Origin: Ananas comosus
Taxonomy: Eukaryota > Streptophyta > Magnoliopsida > Poales > Bromeliaceae
DNA: 64,000 nucleotides
Assembly (NCBI RefSeq): GCF_001540865.1
Contig: NC_033641.1
Coordinates: 6,384,431 to 6,448,430, forward strand
Reading direction: 5' to 3'
Numbering within the stretch: the stretch's first letter is position 1; each line of letters starts with the position of its first letter. Under the pieces are notes generated by a model that was given only the letters and a program-made list of their open reading frames with translations, ran no database searches and was not told the DNA's origin. Both the position numbers and the translations under genes were made by a program. Positions 11,113-23,275 of the stretch are shown in pieces.

Positions 11113-12163
11113 CTCCCAGCTCGACCCCTGGACCCCTTCAGATGGTGCGAGAGCTCAGAGAAAGGTCTCTTCACCTCCTCTACTCTCTCTCTCTAGGATT
11201 TTTTCTCTCTCTACAAAGAAGTCGTCGTTTTGCGCCGGTTTCGCGTCCCGCTCGACGCTCGCTATTTAGGTGGACTTGGGGCCAGATTTTAAAAGGTAAA
11301 ATGGAATGTTTTGACAGTATGATTCATGTCTAATGCTGAGAATCACTGACAGAGAGTTTTAGAGGGATATTCTGAGAATCACTGACAGAGAGTTTTAGAG
11401 GGATATTTAACTTGATTTCTCTCTAATTCATAGTTTAGCGTCAGATTTTGGCGCGTTTTGGTTTCGTTGCTTCCATCTGCGTGTAACAGGGATTCTAGCA
11501 GCTAGAGGTGAGATTTTTAGCTATGAATTGACCCCCTTAAATCAGGGATAATCTACTTTGAAGCTTACTTGAGGTAATTAGCTACTTACAAAGCTAATTC
11601 GGACCTAAATGCGATTTGTTGGACCAACTTGATGCAGCTTGGCATGTTTGCTTCGCAGCAGGTTTCTGAACCTTATTGAATCGAATTGGTGATCTTGGGA
11701 ACTGGTTTGGAAGGTGTTCTAACCGGGGGTAAGTGGAAATTTCAGTTAGGAAGCTGAATTATTAAGGTTTTGGCCATTTTAACGCATATACAAGTTTTTT
11801 AATGTCGTGTTGATGTTGTTCCCAGCGGGAATTCAACCGACCTTTGGGTCATCTTTGGTTGGCTTTGGGAAGCCTTTAGAGACTTAATTTGAGGTACTAA
11901 AGAGAACCAAAACAGCGATTTATGTTACTACTTAATACGAAATGTGAATTGAGCCGAAATCGGACATTTCGGCCGTAGTTTTAATCCGATTTTGATGTTT
12001 GCTTTTCAACGGAATTGAGGCCTATTGGAGTTGATTGTGGGACATAGTAATAGGTGGGTTTGACCTAACCAGAGCAAGTGAAGCTCCCCTATGTTCTATA
12101 TGTACCTATAGAATTATCGCATAGGTGCATTTAGTGATTGATAGAGAATTTGGAACATGTCAC
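11113..12163 (+). repeat. LTR-like sequence hosting the solo LTR A2
   Basis: No gene is visible. A CT-rich leader (11,160-11,220) resembles the leader of gypsy G's LTR at 61,360-61,400. A 36-bp unit is tandemly duplicated at 11,336-11,371 and 11,372-11,407. The block ends at the left cgtaa TSD of the LTR A2 insertion, so 18,797 onward should be its continuation. Confidence 0.4.
11336..11407. repeat. 36-bp perfect tandem duplication
   Basis: Two identical 36-bp units starting CTGAGAATCACTGACAGAGA lie head to tail. The duplication is local and was not seen elsewhere in the window. Confidence 0.9.
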
Positions 12164-13717
12164 CGTAATGTCACGCCCCGGGGCCGATTTAAAAGCCATT
12201 ACCATTTTTAAAACTCAGAGTCGCGGAAGATGTACCAAATTTTTTTTTTTCAACCTGGCCGACGTGACGTACAGACCCGCCACAAATACAAAGTTTCCCT
12301 GTCCACTCGGGCAGCGTCTCCTTTGTATTTGCACGGCGTACCAACGGATACAACAGGATCACAACCACAACATACATTACCAATCAACAACCAATTAATG
12401 ATATGCATTTTCATACAGCTAACAATCCTTAGAGATGATGCATGCCTCTAAGCACTCCTTAGGCGCTGGATGATGCAATGCACAGTACAACAATCATCCT
12501 ATTTAAAAGTGCTCCCCACACAGAAGCTTTTATTTTTGAACTCTAAATCATTCATCATGAAAAACCATTTGAAAATATTTTTAAAACTATTTCCCACACG
12601 GAAACTCTATTTTGAAAATCAACTACCTCGAGGGGTAGAAAACCACGATATGTAAATACAAGAAAATCCGATATCCATAGAATCAACATCCAAATCCACA
12701 AACCTCAGTTCACATGCATAAATAATGAAAGCATCCACAGATCTACGAAAACCAGATCACCACATTCAAACAATCATAAAAATCAGCTAACTGAACCATT
12801 ATTTAAATGACTACTAAAGGCGGGGGAAGAAATACAACGAGGATGGCGATCGCTATACCAGACTAGCTAGATCGTCCTCTCGTCGAGCCCAAAATCCAAC
12901 TCCTCGTCTATGTCACCTGGGGGGGGGAGGGAATGGGGGGTGAGAAACCGCAATCATGGTTTTCTCAGTGGGTACGACAGAGCCACGAAGGCAAGCCGTA
13001 ATCACCGGAAACCAAAGGAGATAGATAAACAAATATAGATGCTGATATGAAAAGTCTACAGTAGCTACAACAGATAAATAAGAAGCAATAAACAAACCTG
13101 CTACTGTATAGATAACAATGCAAAGAATGCCTCAAAGTACTGAATAAAAACTGTACCCAATTTGTGCCTGCTGTATTGGTCCGCAGACCTCAAGCGCTGC
13201 CTGTCACTAACTGCACCGACCTGATCCATCCGCCCAACAGAACGACCCATTCGGATAAGTACACCTCCGATCGGTGGCCAAACCGATCCGGTGTCATGAA
13301 TACCCCCAAGTGCCGTGACTAAGTCATGCTGGTATGCTCAAACAAGAACCCGGCTAAAGCTGGTGCCTAGGCCGAAGCCAACAAGGGTGTACAACGCCGA
13401 ACTGTAATAGATGCTAGGGCGTACAACGTCGAACCTCGATCAACCAGATCGAAACACATGACAAGAAAGTCGATGTGTTGCCTGGACCCAAGGTCCACAG
13501 ATATACTAGAATACAAATGCAACCTGCTCTACATGTCTATCAATCACTAACCAATGCAGTCAACGAAATACGATAACTAAGCGATAACCAAACAACTGAC
13601 ATGTAGAGTTAATATACTGGAATAGAAAAATAGGAGAAGGAGGTGAAACGCTCTCACCGACTACCAGCTCGAAGCACTCACCTATTACTGTCGCGTCGGA
13701 ACACTGGGTACGCACAG

Positions 13718-16309
13718 TGTCACGCCCCGGATTACACTTTCCCCGGGCGCGCCGACAAATCCGCCGTATACAAAGGAATTTCTCCTGTATACGAAGCGAT
13801 AGCTGTACCTGTAAATCAAACACTGCTACGAACAGTAGTAGAGAGCTGCTAGAGAAAACAGAAGCTAAACAAACTGAGTTTCATATACATAGTCCAAATC
13901 CAAAAATACAAAGCTACTCGCACTGGTGAGTTAAGTCCACTATGTACATAAACTCGAAACAAAACATCTACCTGCAGTAGGGGCACCTCTAGCTCAGCAC
14001 GTCGGGTAGGGCTCTAACTCGCGACGCCCTTGCCTCGATCCTGATCCGCGGAAGGTGCAGCAGCCGAAACCTGTGGCTCTGCAAAACAGGGGTAACAACT
14101 GGGCGTGAGAACTACTGTAAAAACAAGTAGTCCTCAGTGAGTACCGCCCAAAACAACATCAGTCCACCCACTAAGTCTACAGAAGGGAGCAGGAATAGTA
14201 GTAAAATGCAGGAATAAAGTCTACCGCTATCAAACACTACACTATCATACTCTACACTAACCAACTGTAGAAAATATCCAACCTGACCCAATCCAATCGG
14301 GACTGTAAGCATACCCGTCCCCGGGACTGTGAATACACCCGTCCCTGCCCCGTTGCGACTATCGGGCTCTATCCACACTAACTGGTCCGTGGAGAGCAAG
14401 TCCAACTGGCATGAGCGACACCAACGCGCAAGCACAAAGCCTGACTCCGGAGTGGCACTCGTGGGCGCTACCCAACCAAGTATGCAGCGTATCTCTGTCG
14501 AGCTCAATCAGGCTCCAACTAGCCAAAGTCAAGTAAATAGGGTCAAAACAGGTCTACAAACCAAACCCACGTGCCCTCGGCACAATCTGTGACCAAAACA
14601 AGAATCTGGGTCCACCGCTAACCCGAACGGCACCCAACGACCCGAAACAGCCTACACTTTGCTGAAAAATAAGCTCGGCATCTCAGCACAAGCGTAAATG
14701 CCTTTTAAACTACCCCAGGTATCCATCGCAACGATACTGCAACGATACAATCGAATCACGGCTCCTAGAGCTAAATCTGGTAGTTTAAGCATATGACGGG
14801 TCAAAACGCAGGTTTTCTCCTAAGTCAAATTTCAAGTCCAACATGTATAATATAAACATTCATTTCAGCATGCTTTTATATTCATATTACGTCCAAAATG
14901 CTAATCGATGAATTAAAACATGATACACAAAAATCGAACTATACACGTTGACTAAATATGCACTTAGGAGCGAAACCGATGATACACCCACCTCGAGAGC
15001 AAATTCCTGGCAACACGGAACTCCCTCGGCTGCGGCACAACCTGCTGGATCGACTGAAAATGTCCGAGTCTCAAAATCAAGCTATCTCCAAGCTATCAAT
15101 CATCAAAATCCACAATTCAGTCCAAATACACAGCAGCAGAGAAGAGAAGGGTTTCGACCAAGCTAACCTTCACCAAAATCCACAAGTAAGGACTTCGTGA
15201 ATTCCTCTCGCAGTCCCGAAACCAACGAATCAAGTCTTGTCGAAATCCGATGCTCCTACGTCGAGTACAAGCTGAAATACTAACAGTCGACGATGAAGTT
15301 CAGCAAAACAGCACTTAAGCTTAAATATCTCAATTCCAATGTCAAAACTCACCTAACGAACTCCAAATCAGGTGAAGAGGGTCCCAATTCCAGTACTGGG
15401 TGATAGGGAAAGTGACTCAACTCCACAAAGCCCCTGCTTCCAAAGTTCACCCCAAAAAGAACTCAAAAACTTACAATTCTGTCCACAGCAACAGCAGCAG
15501 AGGAAAACCTGAGTTCGACTGAGCTAACCTTCACCAAATTCTGCGAATCAGGGCTTCGTGGATTCCTCTGGAAGTTTAGAATCCAGCAAACTAAGTTTTG
15601 TCGAAATCCGACCTTCCTACGTCGCGCACGAGCCAAAACACTGGAGGTCGTCGCTGAAGAACTGCAGAATCAGCACTCCATCAAGCTGGATTAATGGAAG
15701 TTTGATGCAAATTGGAAAGATTGGAGGGATTAGGGATGAAAATTCTAAGTCCTCTGTGAAGAACAGGTAAAAGAGCTCAATGGGGTCGTATACCAGGTAT
15801 TTATAGGCTGCTGGAGGGATAAGATAAGCCCCAGGAAAAACAGTTGCTATCCAGTGTTCCTGCAGAAATGGGCGTTTCTGGGCGCTCGGAACCATGTTCT
15901 GGGCGACCAGAACATCCCGACTGCACAAACCGGGCTCCTCGGACTCTCCGCTCGCGGTATGCTGCGCCCGTAAATGGCTCCGACGGAACTCACCTACCGC
16001 CCTGCCACGCGTCGAAGCAAGCGATATTCACGATGTCGAATTTCCGGACCCACATCTAGGCGCCCGGAACATGGGATCCGAATTGGCTTCCAGTTTCAGT
16101 TAAATTCAACACTCAGTTCTGGGCGACCCTAAAAATGTTCTGGGCGCCCGAATCTGGCAAAACTCCAGTTTTGCCTATTTGAGTGCGCCGAGTCCAATTC
16201 TGCATCCAATTCGTGCAGAATTGACTCTGACTCAGTCCGACACTCTCCAGAGATGTCGACTAGTCACTAATACTGAAGCCAATCCTATCCAAAGGTCCAG
16301 AACACTACA
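13718..16309 (-). mobile_element. Solo LTR, family B, TSD cacag, nested in LTR A2
   Basis: On the minus strand the LTR runs from TGTAGTGTTCTGG (16,309) to GGGGCGTGACA (13,718). Duplications cacag lie at 13,713-13,717 and 16,310-16,314. Its 3' half is homologous to the gypsy G LTR (61.5-62.83 kb), including the region now at 14,330-14,530, while the 5' half differs. U3 carries five TTCTGGGCG-type motifs (15,867-16,160) and a CCTATAAATA box at 15,798-15,807. An imperfect direct duplication of about 200 bp with a period of about 365 bp occupies 15,120-15,690. No gene is credible inside. Confidence 0.85.
15798..16160 (-). promoter_or_regulatory. LTR B U3 motif array and TATA box
   Basis: Repeated GTTCTGGGCGNCC-type motifs are seen at about 15,867, 15,895, 16,057 (reverse orientation), 16,117 and 16,136. 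They are followed, in LTR direction, by CCTATAAATA (15,798-15,807). The spacing matches U3 arrays in the other LTR families of this window. Confidence 0.5.
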
Positions 16310-18796
16310 CACAGAGTCTACCGGACCTAAGAAGATCCAACGGGTCAGTAACCAACCCACTCACCTGAAGTACACTATCTCACAAACCCCCACACAGATC
16401 CCCGTATCGGTTTCCCAAAACCGATTGTCGTAACTCACCGGAAGTCCCGAAAACCACACCGGGACGCCGTTGGGACCCACTAAGTGTCCTGAACTCACCG
16501 ACTCGTGCCACGAGTCACCCGCTGCCCCAAAGCACTCCAATTTGGATGCCTTGGCAGCGAACACGAGGTAATACAACAATACGATCATCGCTAGATAATC
16601 GTACGAATTCGGGTTCCCGGAAGTGTCTATTTCGACACTTGGAACCCACCGTCGCTCACCCATCATCATCGAACCCACAAAATGATGATGGTGACCAGCC
16701 AACAAGGCTCAGCGACGAAACACGAAGCAACCAAACACCGTCGGAAAGAATCCGAACCGAAACCGCGTTCTTTCGGCGAATTTCGCCGAAAAACGCACCG
16801 AAATCGACCTACCGATTCCGCGAAAGCTAACGGACCATGGACAATCAGTCGAGCGATCATAACAAACTCCCACACACTGCCCACAGTAGCCACGCAAAGC
16901 ACAATCGCATAAAAGACCCTCTAATTACATAAAATATCGTCATTTTATGTAATTTGAGCGATCAAGCGGCTCGTTCACGCAAACCGAGGACTTCCGAAGT
17001 CCGCAGAGACACGTACTGACAGGTCTCGACGTACCGGAGTCCGTGCTCATGATCCGGAGTACAGCGGCTCGCTGTGGGAAGCGCGGGAGCAACCCAAAGG
17101 TTCAGCGAATAGCGCGCAGTCAGGGAAGATCGTGCTGAACAGAACTAACCGGGCACTGCTGATCCAAAAGAAGGTGAGCACTGTGATCAGCACTGACCAG
17201 CGGTCACCATGCTCACCTCCGGAGGCATCGGAATAGCCTCAGATCACCGGAAAAACAAGCACAAACCCGAAACAGCAGCCAAAAAGGCTGAAACGGAGCG
17301 ACATCGCCAAAACAGCGGAACGGGGCCTTCCCGACAGAAACCAAGGTGAGCACGATGATCAGCAACTTGCCAAGATCATCGTGCTCCCTTCCGTAGAGGT
17401 CAGGGAGGCTCGAAAAGCCCAGAACAACAAACAGCCCAAACAAAGTCCTATTTCGGGCTTGGCCGGAGCAACCTTGCTCCGGCTGGCTTCCGGCGGCACG
17501 GCGGCGCGCGCGGGGGCCAGGGGCGGGTGCGGGGGAGATGAGGGACACGAGGCTCACCTCCGTTGGCGACGAGAAGCGGCGGTGGCAGCGGCGGTGGCAG
17601 CGGCGGAGCAAGCTCAGCCCGCACGAGCTCGGGCTCGGGTTCCAAGGAAGCTGCGGCCACGGCGGCGGCTGGGGTAGGTCGGGGACGTCGGCGGTGGGTT
17701 GGAGTAGGCCAGAGAAGTGCCTCGGGGTGGCCCAAGGTGGCGGCGACGCGCGGGCAGCAGCTGCAACCCCGCTCGGCCAGAGCTCGGCCTGGGTTGCAGC
17801 TGACTGCAGGAGCAGCACCGGCGGCGCAGGGCGACGGCGGCGGTCGGCGGGAAAGGTTGCCAGAGCACGGGGCGACCCCGGGGGAGGGTCTGTAGGTGGC
17901 GCAGCCCCGAGCCTCCACACAACCCGAGAGGAGAGAGGGAGAGAGAAAGAGAGGGAGAGGGAGGAAAGTGGTGGCTGTCGTGGTGGTTGGCCGGCCGAGC
18001 TCGGTCGGCGGCGGCCTGGGCGCGCGCAGCAGGTGCAGGGGAAGGAGAGGGAGGCGGCTGGGTGGTTGGCTAGGGCTAGGTTAGGGTTAGGTGAAACAAA
18101 ACCCTAAAGAGCTTATATATACAAGGTGCAACTTGCAAAAAGGTCCACCAAACACCGGTAATTCATACCGAGTCCCTCACAGCACGACTAAAATGCACGA
18201 ATACCCCTCCACGTGCGATCTCACACGAAACGGTACATAAAATATCGCGACTTTTGCGAAAATACCGTTTTGCCACTACCGACCTCTCCTCGATCAACGC
18301 GTGATCTCCGCAGATCCGTTCGTCAGATTTGCGAACGGATCACACCAGTGCGATTAGCACGACGGAGACAACAAAGCTACGATTTTGTTTCATCTCAATC
18401 GACCACGGATTCACGACAAAATCCAACCTTCTTTCAACAGAAGAAAACACACCTAAATACATATAGAATATGTATTTTGGATTTTCTCGAAATCCGTGCG
18501 TCGAACTCAAAATCCGTCAGCGTCATTGGTTCCAGAACAGCTGACCCGATCGAAACGAGCTATTGGACTGCTATGAACGGAGTCCGGTACGAGCCAGAAG
18601 CCAACTTCCTATCGTGGCTTCTCCGGAAAATCGAGTTACTATTCACTTTAAGTGAAACTTGGAAATCGCGTAGAATTTCCGTTTTAACTCGTTTTCGCCC
18701 GAAACTTGACGAGTGCTTTTGTAATTAAATTACACACAAAAACATCGTCAACTGAGAGTTTAGCTACACTGCAAAAATCTCAGTCCTTACACGTAA

Positions 18797-20149
18797 TGTT
18801 TGATGCTTAAGTAGAATGAAATCTCTAGAAAGTAGAGAACATATATACCTGAAAATATTTATATTTATATTCAATTCAGTTGAATGACTTATGAACAAGT
18901 ATAGGATGCACTCATAAAGTAGAGAACAATGACATTCTCTGGACTCTAAAGTAGAGAACTATGACATGCTTATGACTATGTTGACAGTGCCATAATAGTG
19001 GAAAAATTATAATGCCATGTGATTTAGCATTACTCTTACATGTTTATAATCTAGTGGATACAATCTAATGGATACTAGTTCTTGTTATTATTTGTGTATT
19101 GAAATTCCGATCAGAGGATCGAGGGTAAGAATATTACAAAAGAAAAACATGAAATTGAAAACAGTTGAACAGTGGAATATGCTTTGCTTGCCTGCTAGCT
19201 CATTCACACATTTATTTCGTTGTCGCTTGTGAGGGCGCATCCAACAACCGCACCCCGAGTTGCCATACGCGACAGGCCGCTCTCTGCGGATTGGGTGCCA
19301 GAGTGGATGCCGGCAGATGCATACTACACGCGGCCAATTAGGCGGCGTGCAAGCCCGACTCCATTGGGTGAGGTCCTCGATGAACTGAAACGGAAAACTT
19401 GAATTGAGGTGAAAGTACTAAATGACAAAAGGGATATGATTGAAATACTTACCTAGTTAAAAAGTGTACAGTAGTTACTTTCACATTGTGCTTTAATACT
19501 GTTTATGTTCATGATTACAGAAGTTGCTATATCCCTACTAGCAAATGATTCATGTACTTGTAGGAAGCTATTACATCTCATCACTTGTAGCATCATGCTT
19601 ATATATCATGCAATTATCGGTTTATACTTTCATTTAGTAAACATCAATTGATCCTAGTGTGCGAATTCGCCGAACGGAGGCACACTGGTGAACTATGTTT
19701 ATAGTGTCTCTACAGCCTTTTTGGTGGCTTGTTTGTTACAGATCAATCTACAGAGTTACTAGGTTCGTCGGAAGGCGAGTCGCGGTCTAGCAGACAATTG
19801 CTAGGGGCATGCAGTCTGATCACCACTCTACTCGGGCTACCCGATGTGATTCCCTAGTATAGAAGACCACCATTGTACACTATTCTTTTGTATACCCCGT
19901 GATGTATATTTAACTCTTCTTGGACAGATATTATATTGTGAATACTCCCGGTTTTGGTGAGTTTTTTGTGGATTATATACGCTTGTTCTACTGCTGATAG
20001 ACATCCTGTGAACTTTCACCTATGCTCTGATACTCAGGATAGGGTTATTTTATGTTTTACTCCTTATCTGACTTTGTTCTCTGTAACCGGCCTTAATATA
20101 CTACAGTGTATGCGTCTGTGCACGTGCCGGATAGCTTCCGCGGTACCGA
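18797..20149 (+). repeat. LTR-like sequence right of the A2 insertion
   Basis: This should continue 11,113-12,163 across the A2 TSD. It contains short 'AAGTAGAGAAC' repeats (18,830-18,960), a moderately GC-rich stretch at 19,216-19,400 and a region near 19,760-19,920 resembling 3' parts of plant gypsy LTRs. A 60-codon frame at 19,220-19,402 has no family features I recognise. No complete element can be delimited. Confidence 0.35.
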
Positions 20150-22383
20150 CGCCTGACAGCTGCCAGCACCTACCATCGGACCTCTCAGACGGGCCGCCCA
20201 TTCTTGGCCGGATCGCTCCCGTTCCCGCCGCCGAATGACCAACTCCTAGCTCCCACTGGTTCGTGTGCTTCGTATGCATGTTTTAAGTTCAGCACTGTAT
20301 TTTGGGTTCCGGTTGTCTTTCCGGCAATCCGAAGGCACCGCCGATGACTGTGGGAGGGAGCACAATCATCGTATTCGTTCTGAACATCATAATGCCAACC
20401 TTCTTGGGTCACGGTGCCCCGGTTCGTAGTTATAAGCCAGTATTTGCGCTTCCTCTGCTTTCGCTGATTATTGCGTCGCTTGTGCGCTTCCCCACAGTGG
20501 ACGGAATAGCTCTGAAAGGTGAGCAACGGCTCACGGCATCCAAACCATATCAACAGTTGTCTCGTGTGGCAAAAGAGTTAACGATTGTCGCGTTTGACCA
20601 TAAAACTTAGAATCACATAAAATAATGGATTTCTTGCTAATCGGGAGGGCTTTTAGCTATTTTGTTCATCGTGGCTACTGTGCATCAAGTATGGCTGAGA
20701 TAACCGTGATGGACTGATCGGTCCAAGGCCCAGCTTGTCGATAAATCGCAGAAGTGAGTTGAGCGTTGTCTCGGGCGAAATCCGCCGACAGAATGCGGGT
20801 TCGGTTCGGAATTAAATTCCGATGGGCTTCGTGATGCTATTTGGTTAGATTGCTGCGAGCCTTGCTTGCTGTCACTTCCGTCATTTCGAGAGTTTCAAAA
20901 TGACAAGGTGAGGCGACAGCTTGGTTCCGGTGTCGAAATTAAAGAACACTTCCGGGAACTCGGATCTGAAACGATATACGATCGATAAATTGGTTCGAAA
21001 CATGAGATTGTGTTCAGGGCTTACCAATACAAGCAATGATTATTGTTAGTTTAGGGCTAGCAGTGACTCGTAGTGCTCGAGTCGTATGATCCAGAACAGT
21101 TCGTCCCGGTCCCGGCGAGTCCCCGGTGCGAATTACGACTTCGGGCGTATTACGGCGATCGTTGGGAAAACTAATCTCCTGGCGGGTTGTTTTTGTGGGT
21201 TGTGATTTAGTGTTATAGTTGTGGGTTAGGACACTACACCGGTGGAGCCTTCCTTAGTCCGGTTGACTTTCTTTTATGCAGTATAGGAACAGCTTCTTGA
21301 CATTCGTACGAGGCTAGTACTCTGATCCGACCGGTGGTACAGTAGTGGTGCACGCTCTGTGATTAGTTGTCTAACCTGCTTGCTTCTTATTGTATACCAT
21401 GCATAATTATATTTGACTTGCACCTCATGTTTACATTACACTCTATCTCAGATGTTCCCACACTAGTACAGGTGTATGAGTTAGAAATCATCTAATCTAA
21501 TTTGTATGCGCATGACCATGGTTGGCGATTCTCATACTTTGTACTTGCGACCTGGTGGATGTTTTCATATATATATATATATATCTCATTCGTTCATTAT
21601 CGTTGCTACTGTATTTCACTTACCCATACTGTTGTTTATCTCTTCCTGATCCGGTGAGTACTCTTCGCCTTCGTCGGCTTGCGGTATCCACTGGGAGGGG
21701 AGACATGTTTACATGTTCTCACATCCCCCACCATTTTTTAGGTATTGCGGGCGGTCAGGGTTGAGACGAGACGTGAGACAAGTTCGTAGTGGTCGCTAGA
21801 GCTTTCGACCCGGTTTGTTCAGTTCAGCTATTACCCTCTTTATTTCTGTTGACATATCTTAGACATATGGTTCAGTTGGTTTTGTTTACTTGGATATATA
21901 TAAACATGGTTTTGTGAAGTTAATTAAAACACGTGGTTTCATGAAAAATAAAGGATATATGATTTTGTAAATTGGAAATGATTTTCTACCCCTCGTGGTA
22001 GCGTGCTTTAAAAAGAAAAGGCTTTCGTGTAGGAAATGGTTTTAAAAAGGTTTTATTGGCTTTTCAACTCTTGGTGTTTCAAAATGAGCTTCCGGGTGGG
22101 AAACGTTTTAAACTAATAGTCGTGGATTTATGAATTGAACTATGAATGGTAAATCTGTGATGAATGGTGAATGAATATTGATTGTTGTTTATTCATTATG
22201 GTGGTTGTATCCTGGTTATATTCTTGTACTTGTGCGACGCCGTGCAAATACTGGGGAGACTCTGTCCATGTGAACAGTGGATTTTCTGTATTTGTAGCGG
22301 ATCTGGCATACCCTGGGGTCAGGTTTTAAAAAAAAAAAAATTTCTGCTGTGTTTTAACCTAAAAGGGACCCCGGGGCGTGACA
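20150..22383 (+). repeat. Partial LTR A copy ending in the same junction as A1
   Basis: This matches A1 from about 7,660 to its end, lacking the first 1.4 kb and the extra 120-bp terminus. From about 20,240 to 21,565 it differs by many one- to three-base indels; from the (TA)n tract at 21,568 onward it is nearly identical with scattered substitutions. It ends CGTGACA at 22,383 and is followed by acgca and the identical gag flank seen after A1. It may be a second allele or a gap-filling duplicate of the A1 locus. Confidence 0.8.
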
Positions 22384-22694
22384 ACGCAAGTGACCTTCGC
22401 TACTTATATACTTCGATATGGGAATTACAAGTGGTGGAAGTCAGTTCGAAAACGGACACATTGACAAGACACAATCGCAGACATAAAAGAAGTTCTGCAA
22501 GGTCTTCTATAATAAGTACTTTCCAGATAGCATCTGTCAAGCTAAAAAGACATAGTTCATGCACCTAGAATAGGATTATCACTAGGTTACCGAGTATGAG
22601 CTCGAGTTTACTTAATTGGAGCACTTTGCTCCTAAACTAGTGGAGTTTGAGTTGGAGCGAGATCGAAAATTCGTGGGGGGGTTGAGGCAGAACA
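22384..22694 (+). pseudogene. Gypsy H gag core, second copy
   Basis: The first 170 bp repeat 10,008-10,177 exactly. Here the Gag core goes on with the expected TEYE-type motif, an LEHFAP motif and an FELERDRKF motif, typical of the retrotransposon Gag domain that multimerises to form the particle. Frames change and stops occur, so it is dead. The reading is interrupted at 22,694 by the Cassandra insertion and resumes at 23,276. Confidence 0.7.
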
Positions 22695-23275
22695 TGTGAC
22701 AACCCCAGGATTTGAAATTGTCTTATGTATATTGTATAGCAGGATTAAACCTTTTAACCCAACTATAATATTTTGGATGGCGGTTAAGCCTAAGAAATAA
22801 AGAGGGTTAAGTGTGTTAGGGTTAGAATATTTCTAAGATGGGTGACCTCTCTGGGAAGTAGGGCATCACAGTCGGTATCAGAGCTAGCCAATGACCATCC
22901 GGAAGTGTGAGATCAGTCTTGGCTGAGCTAGGGCCATATAGCGAGCAGAGCTCTCTGCCCGCTCACTGGCTGACGATCGTTGTAGATGGAGCAAGGCTCC
23001 CCACAAGGTCGACTAAGGCTAGCAAGATGAGTCTTACATCGCTTGGTGCGTGAGTGTTCTTGAGCCTGACGAGAATATTAGAGTTTAAAGTGGAGGAGAA
23101 TATAATACACCTAGGATTTGAAATTGTCCTATTTATAAGGTACAGTAGGACTAAACCTTTTAACTCGACTTTAGCATTTTGGGCAGTGATTAGGCCCAAA
23201 ACATTGAGAGAGTTAAGCATCCTAGGGCTAAAATAGTTCTAGGATGGGTGACCTCCTGGAAAGTATGGCATTATA
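22695..23275 (+). mobile_element. Cassandra-type TRIM with 5S-like LTRs
   Basis: Two LTRs of about 176 bp (22,695-22,870 and 23,101-23,275) flank about 230 bp of non-coding DNA. A primer site CGGTATCAGAGC lies just after the 5' LTR (22,873-22,884) and a purine tract ending AGTGGAGGAGAA just before the 3' LTR. Both LTRs contain a stretch very like the 3' half of 5S rRNA, including the internal promoter region and GATGGGTGACCTC. This is the hallmark of the Cassandra family, which has no protein and uses host and partner-element machinery. Flanks GAACA and GGACA fit a TSD with one change. It sits inside the gypsy H gag. Confidence is high for TRIM and good for Cassandra. Confidence 0.8.
22801..22870 (+). 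promoter_or_regulatory. 5S rRNA-like domain in the Cassandra 5' LTR
   Basis: From GGTTAAGTGTGTTAGG to the LTR end the sequence follows plant 5S rRNA from the 'AAGTTAAGCGTGCTTGGG' region to near its 3' end, including GATGGGTGACCTC. A weaker partner lies at about 23,203-23,275. It would be a Pol III internal promoter; the divergence suggests these copies are not functional 5S genes. Confidence 0.75.

Larger units (their letters stand above)
12169..18791 (-). mobile_element. Solo LTR, family A (copy A2), TSD cgtaa, with a nested LTR
   Basis: Read on the minus strand the element starts TGTAAGGACTGAG at 18,791 and ends CCCCGGGGCGTGACA at 12,169. Perfect 5-bp duplications cgtaa flank it (12,164-12,168 and 18,792-18,796). 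LTR B is inserted at 13,718-16,309; without it the LTR is about 4.0 kb. The GC-rich segment (17,450-18,060), the TATATATA box with telobox leader (18,071-18,120) and the palindrome at 18,642 match copy A1. The long Pro/Arg/Ala reading frames at 17.2-18.1 kb are shadows of this GC-rich LTR sequence, not genes. It is more diverged than the other A copies, so probably older. Confidence 0.85.

Noticed and set aside
17213..18107. Overlapping long reading frames on both strands, Pro/Arg/Ala/Gly-rich
   Set aside because: They lie in the GC-rich leader of LTR A2. Open frames occur on both strands from composition, and the equivalent frames in other LTR A copies differ.
19220..19402. 60-codon GC-richer frame as a small gene
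   Set aside because: It lies within LTR-like DNA, has no recognisable motif and no conserved partner in the window.
22801..22870. Possible genuine 5S rRNA gene
   Set aside because: Only the 3' part of 5S is matched, with many changes, and it is repeated in both LTRs of a TRIM with PBS and purine tract.
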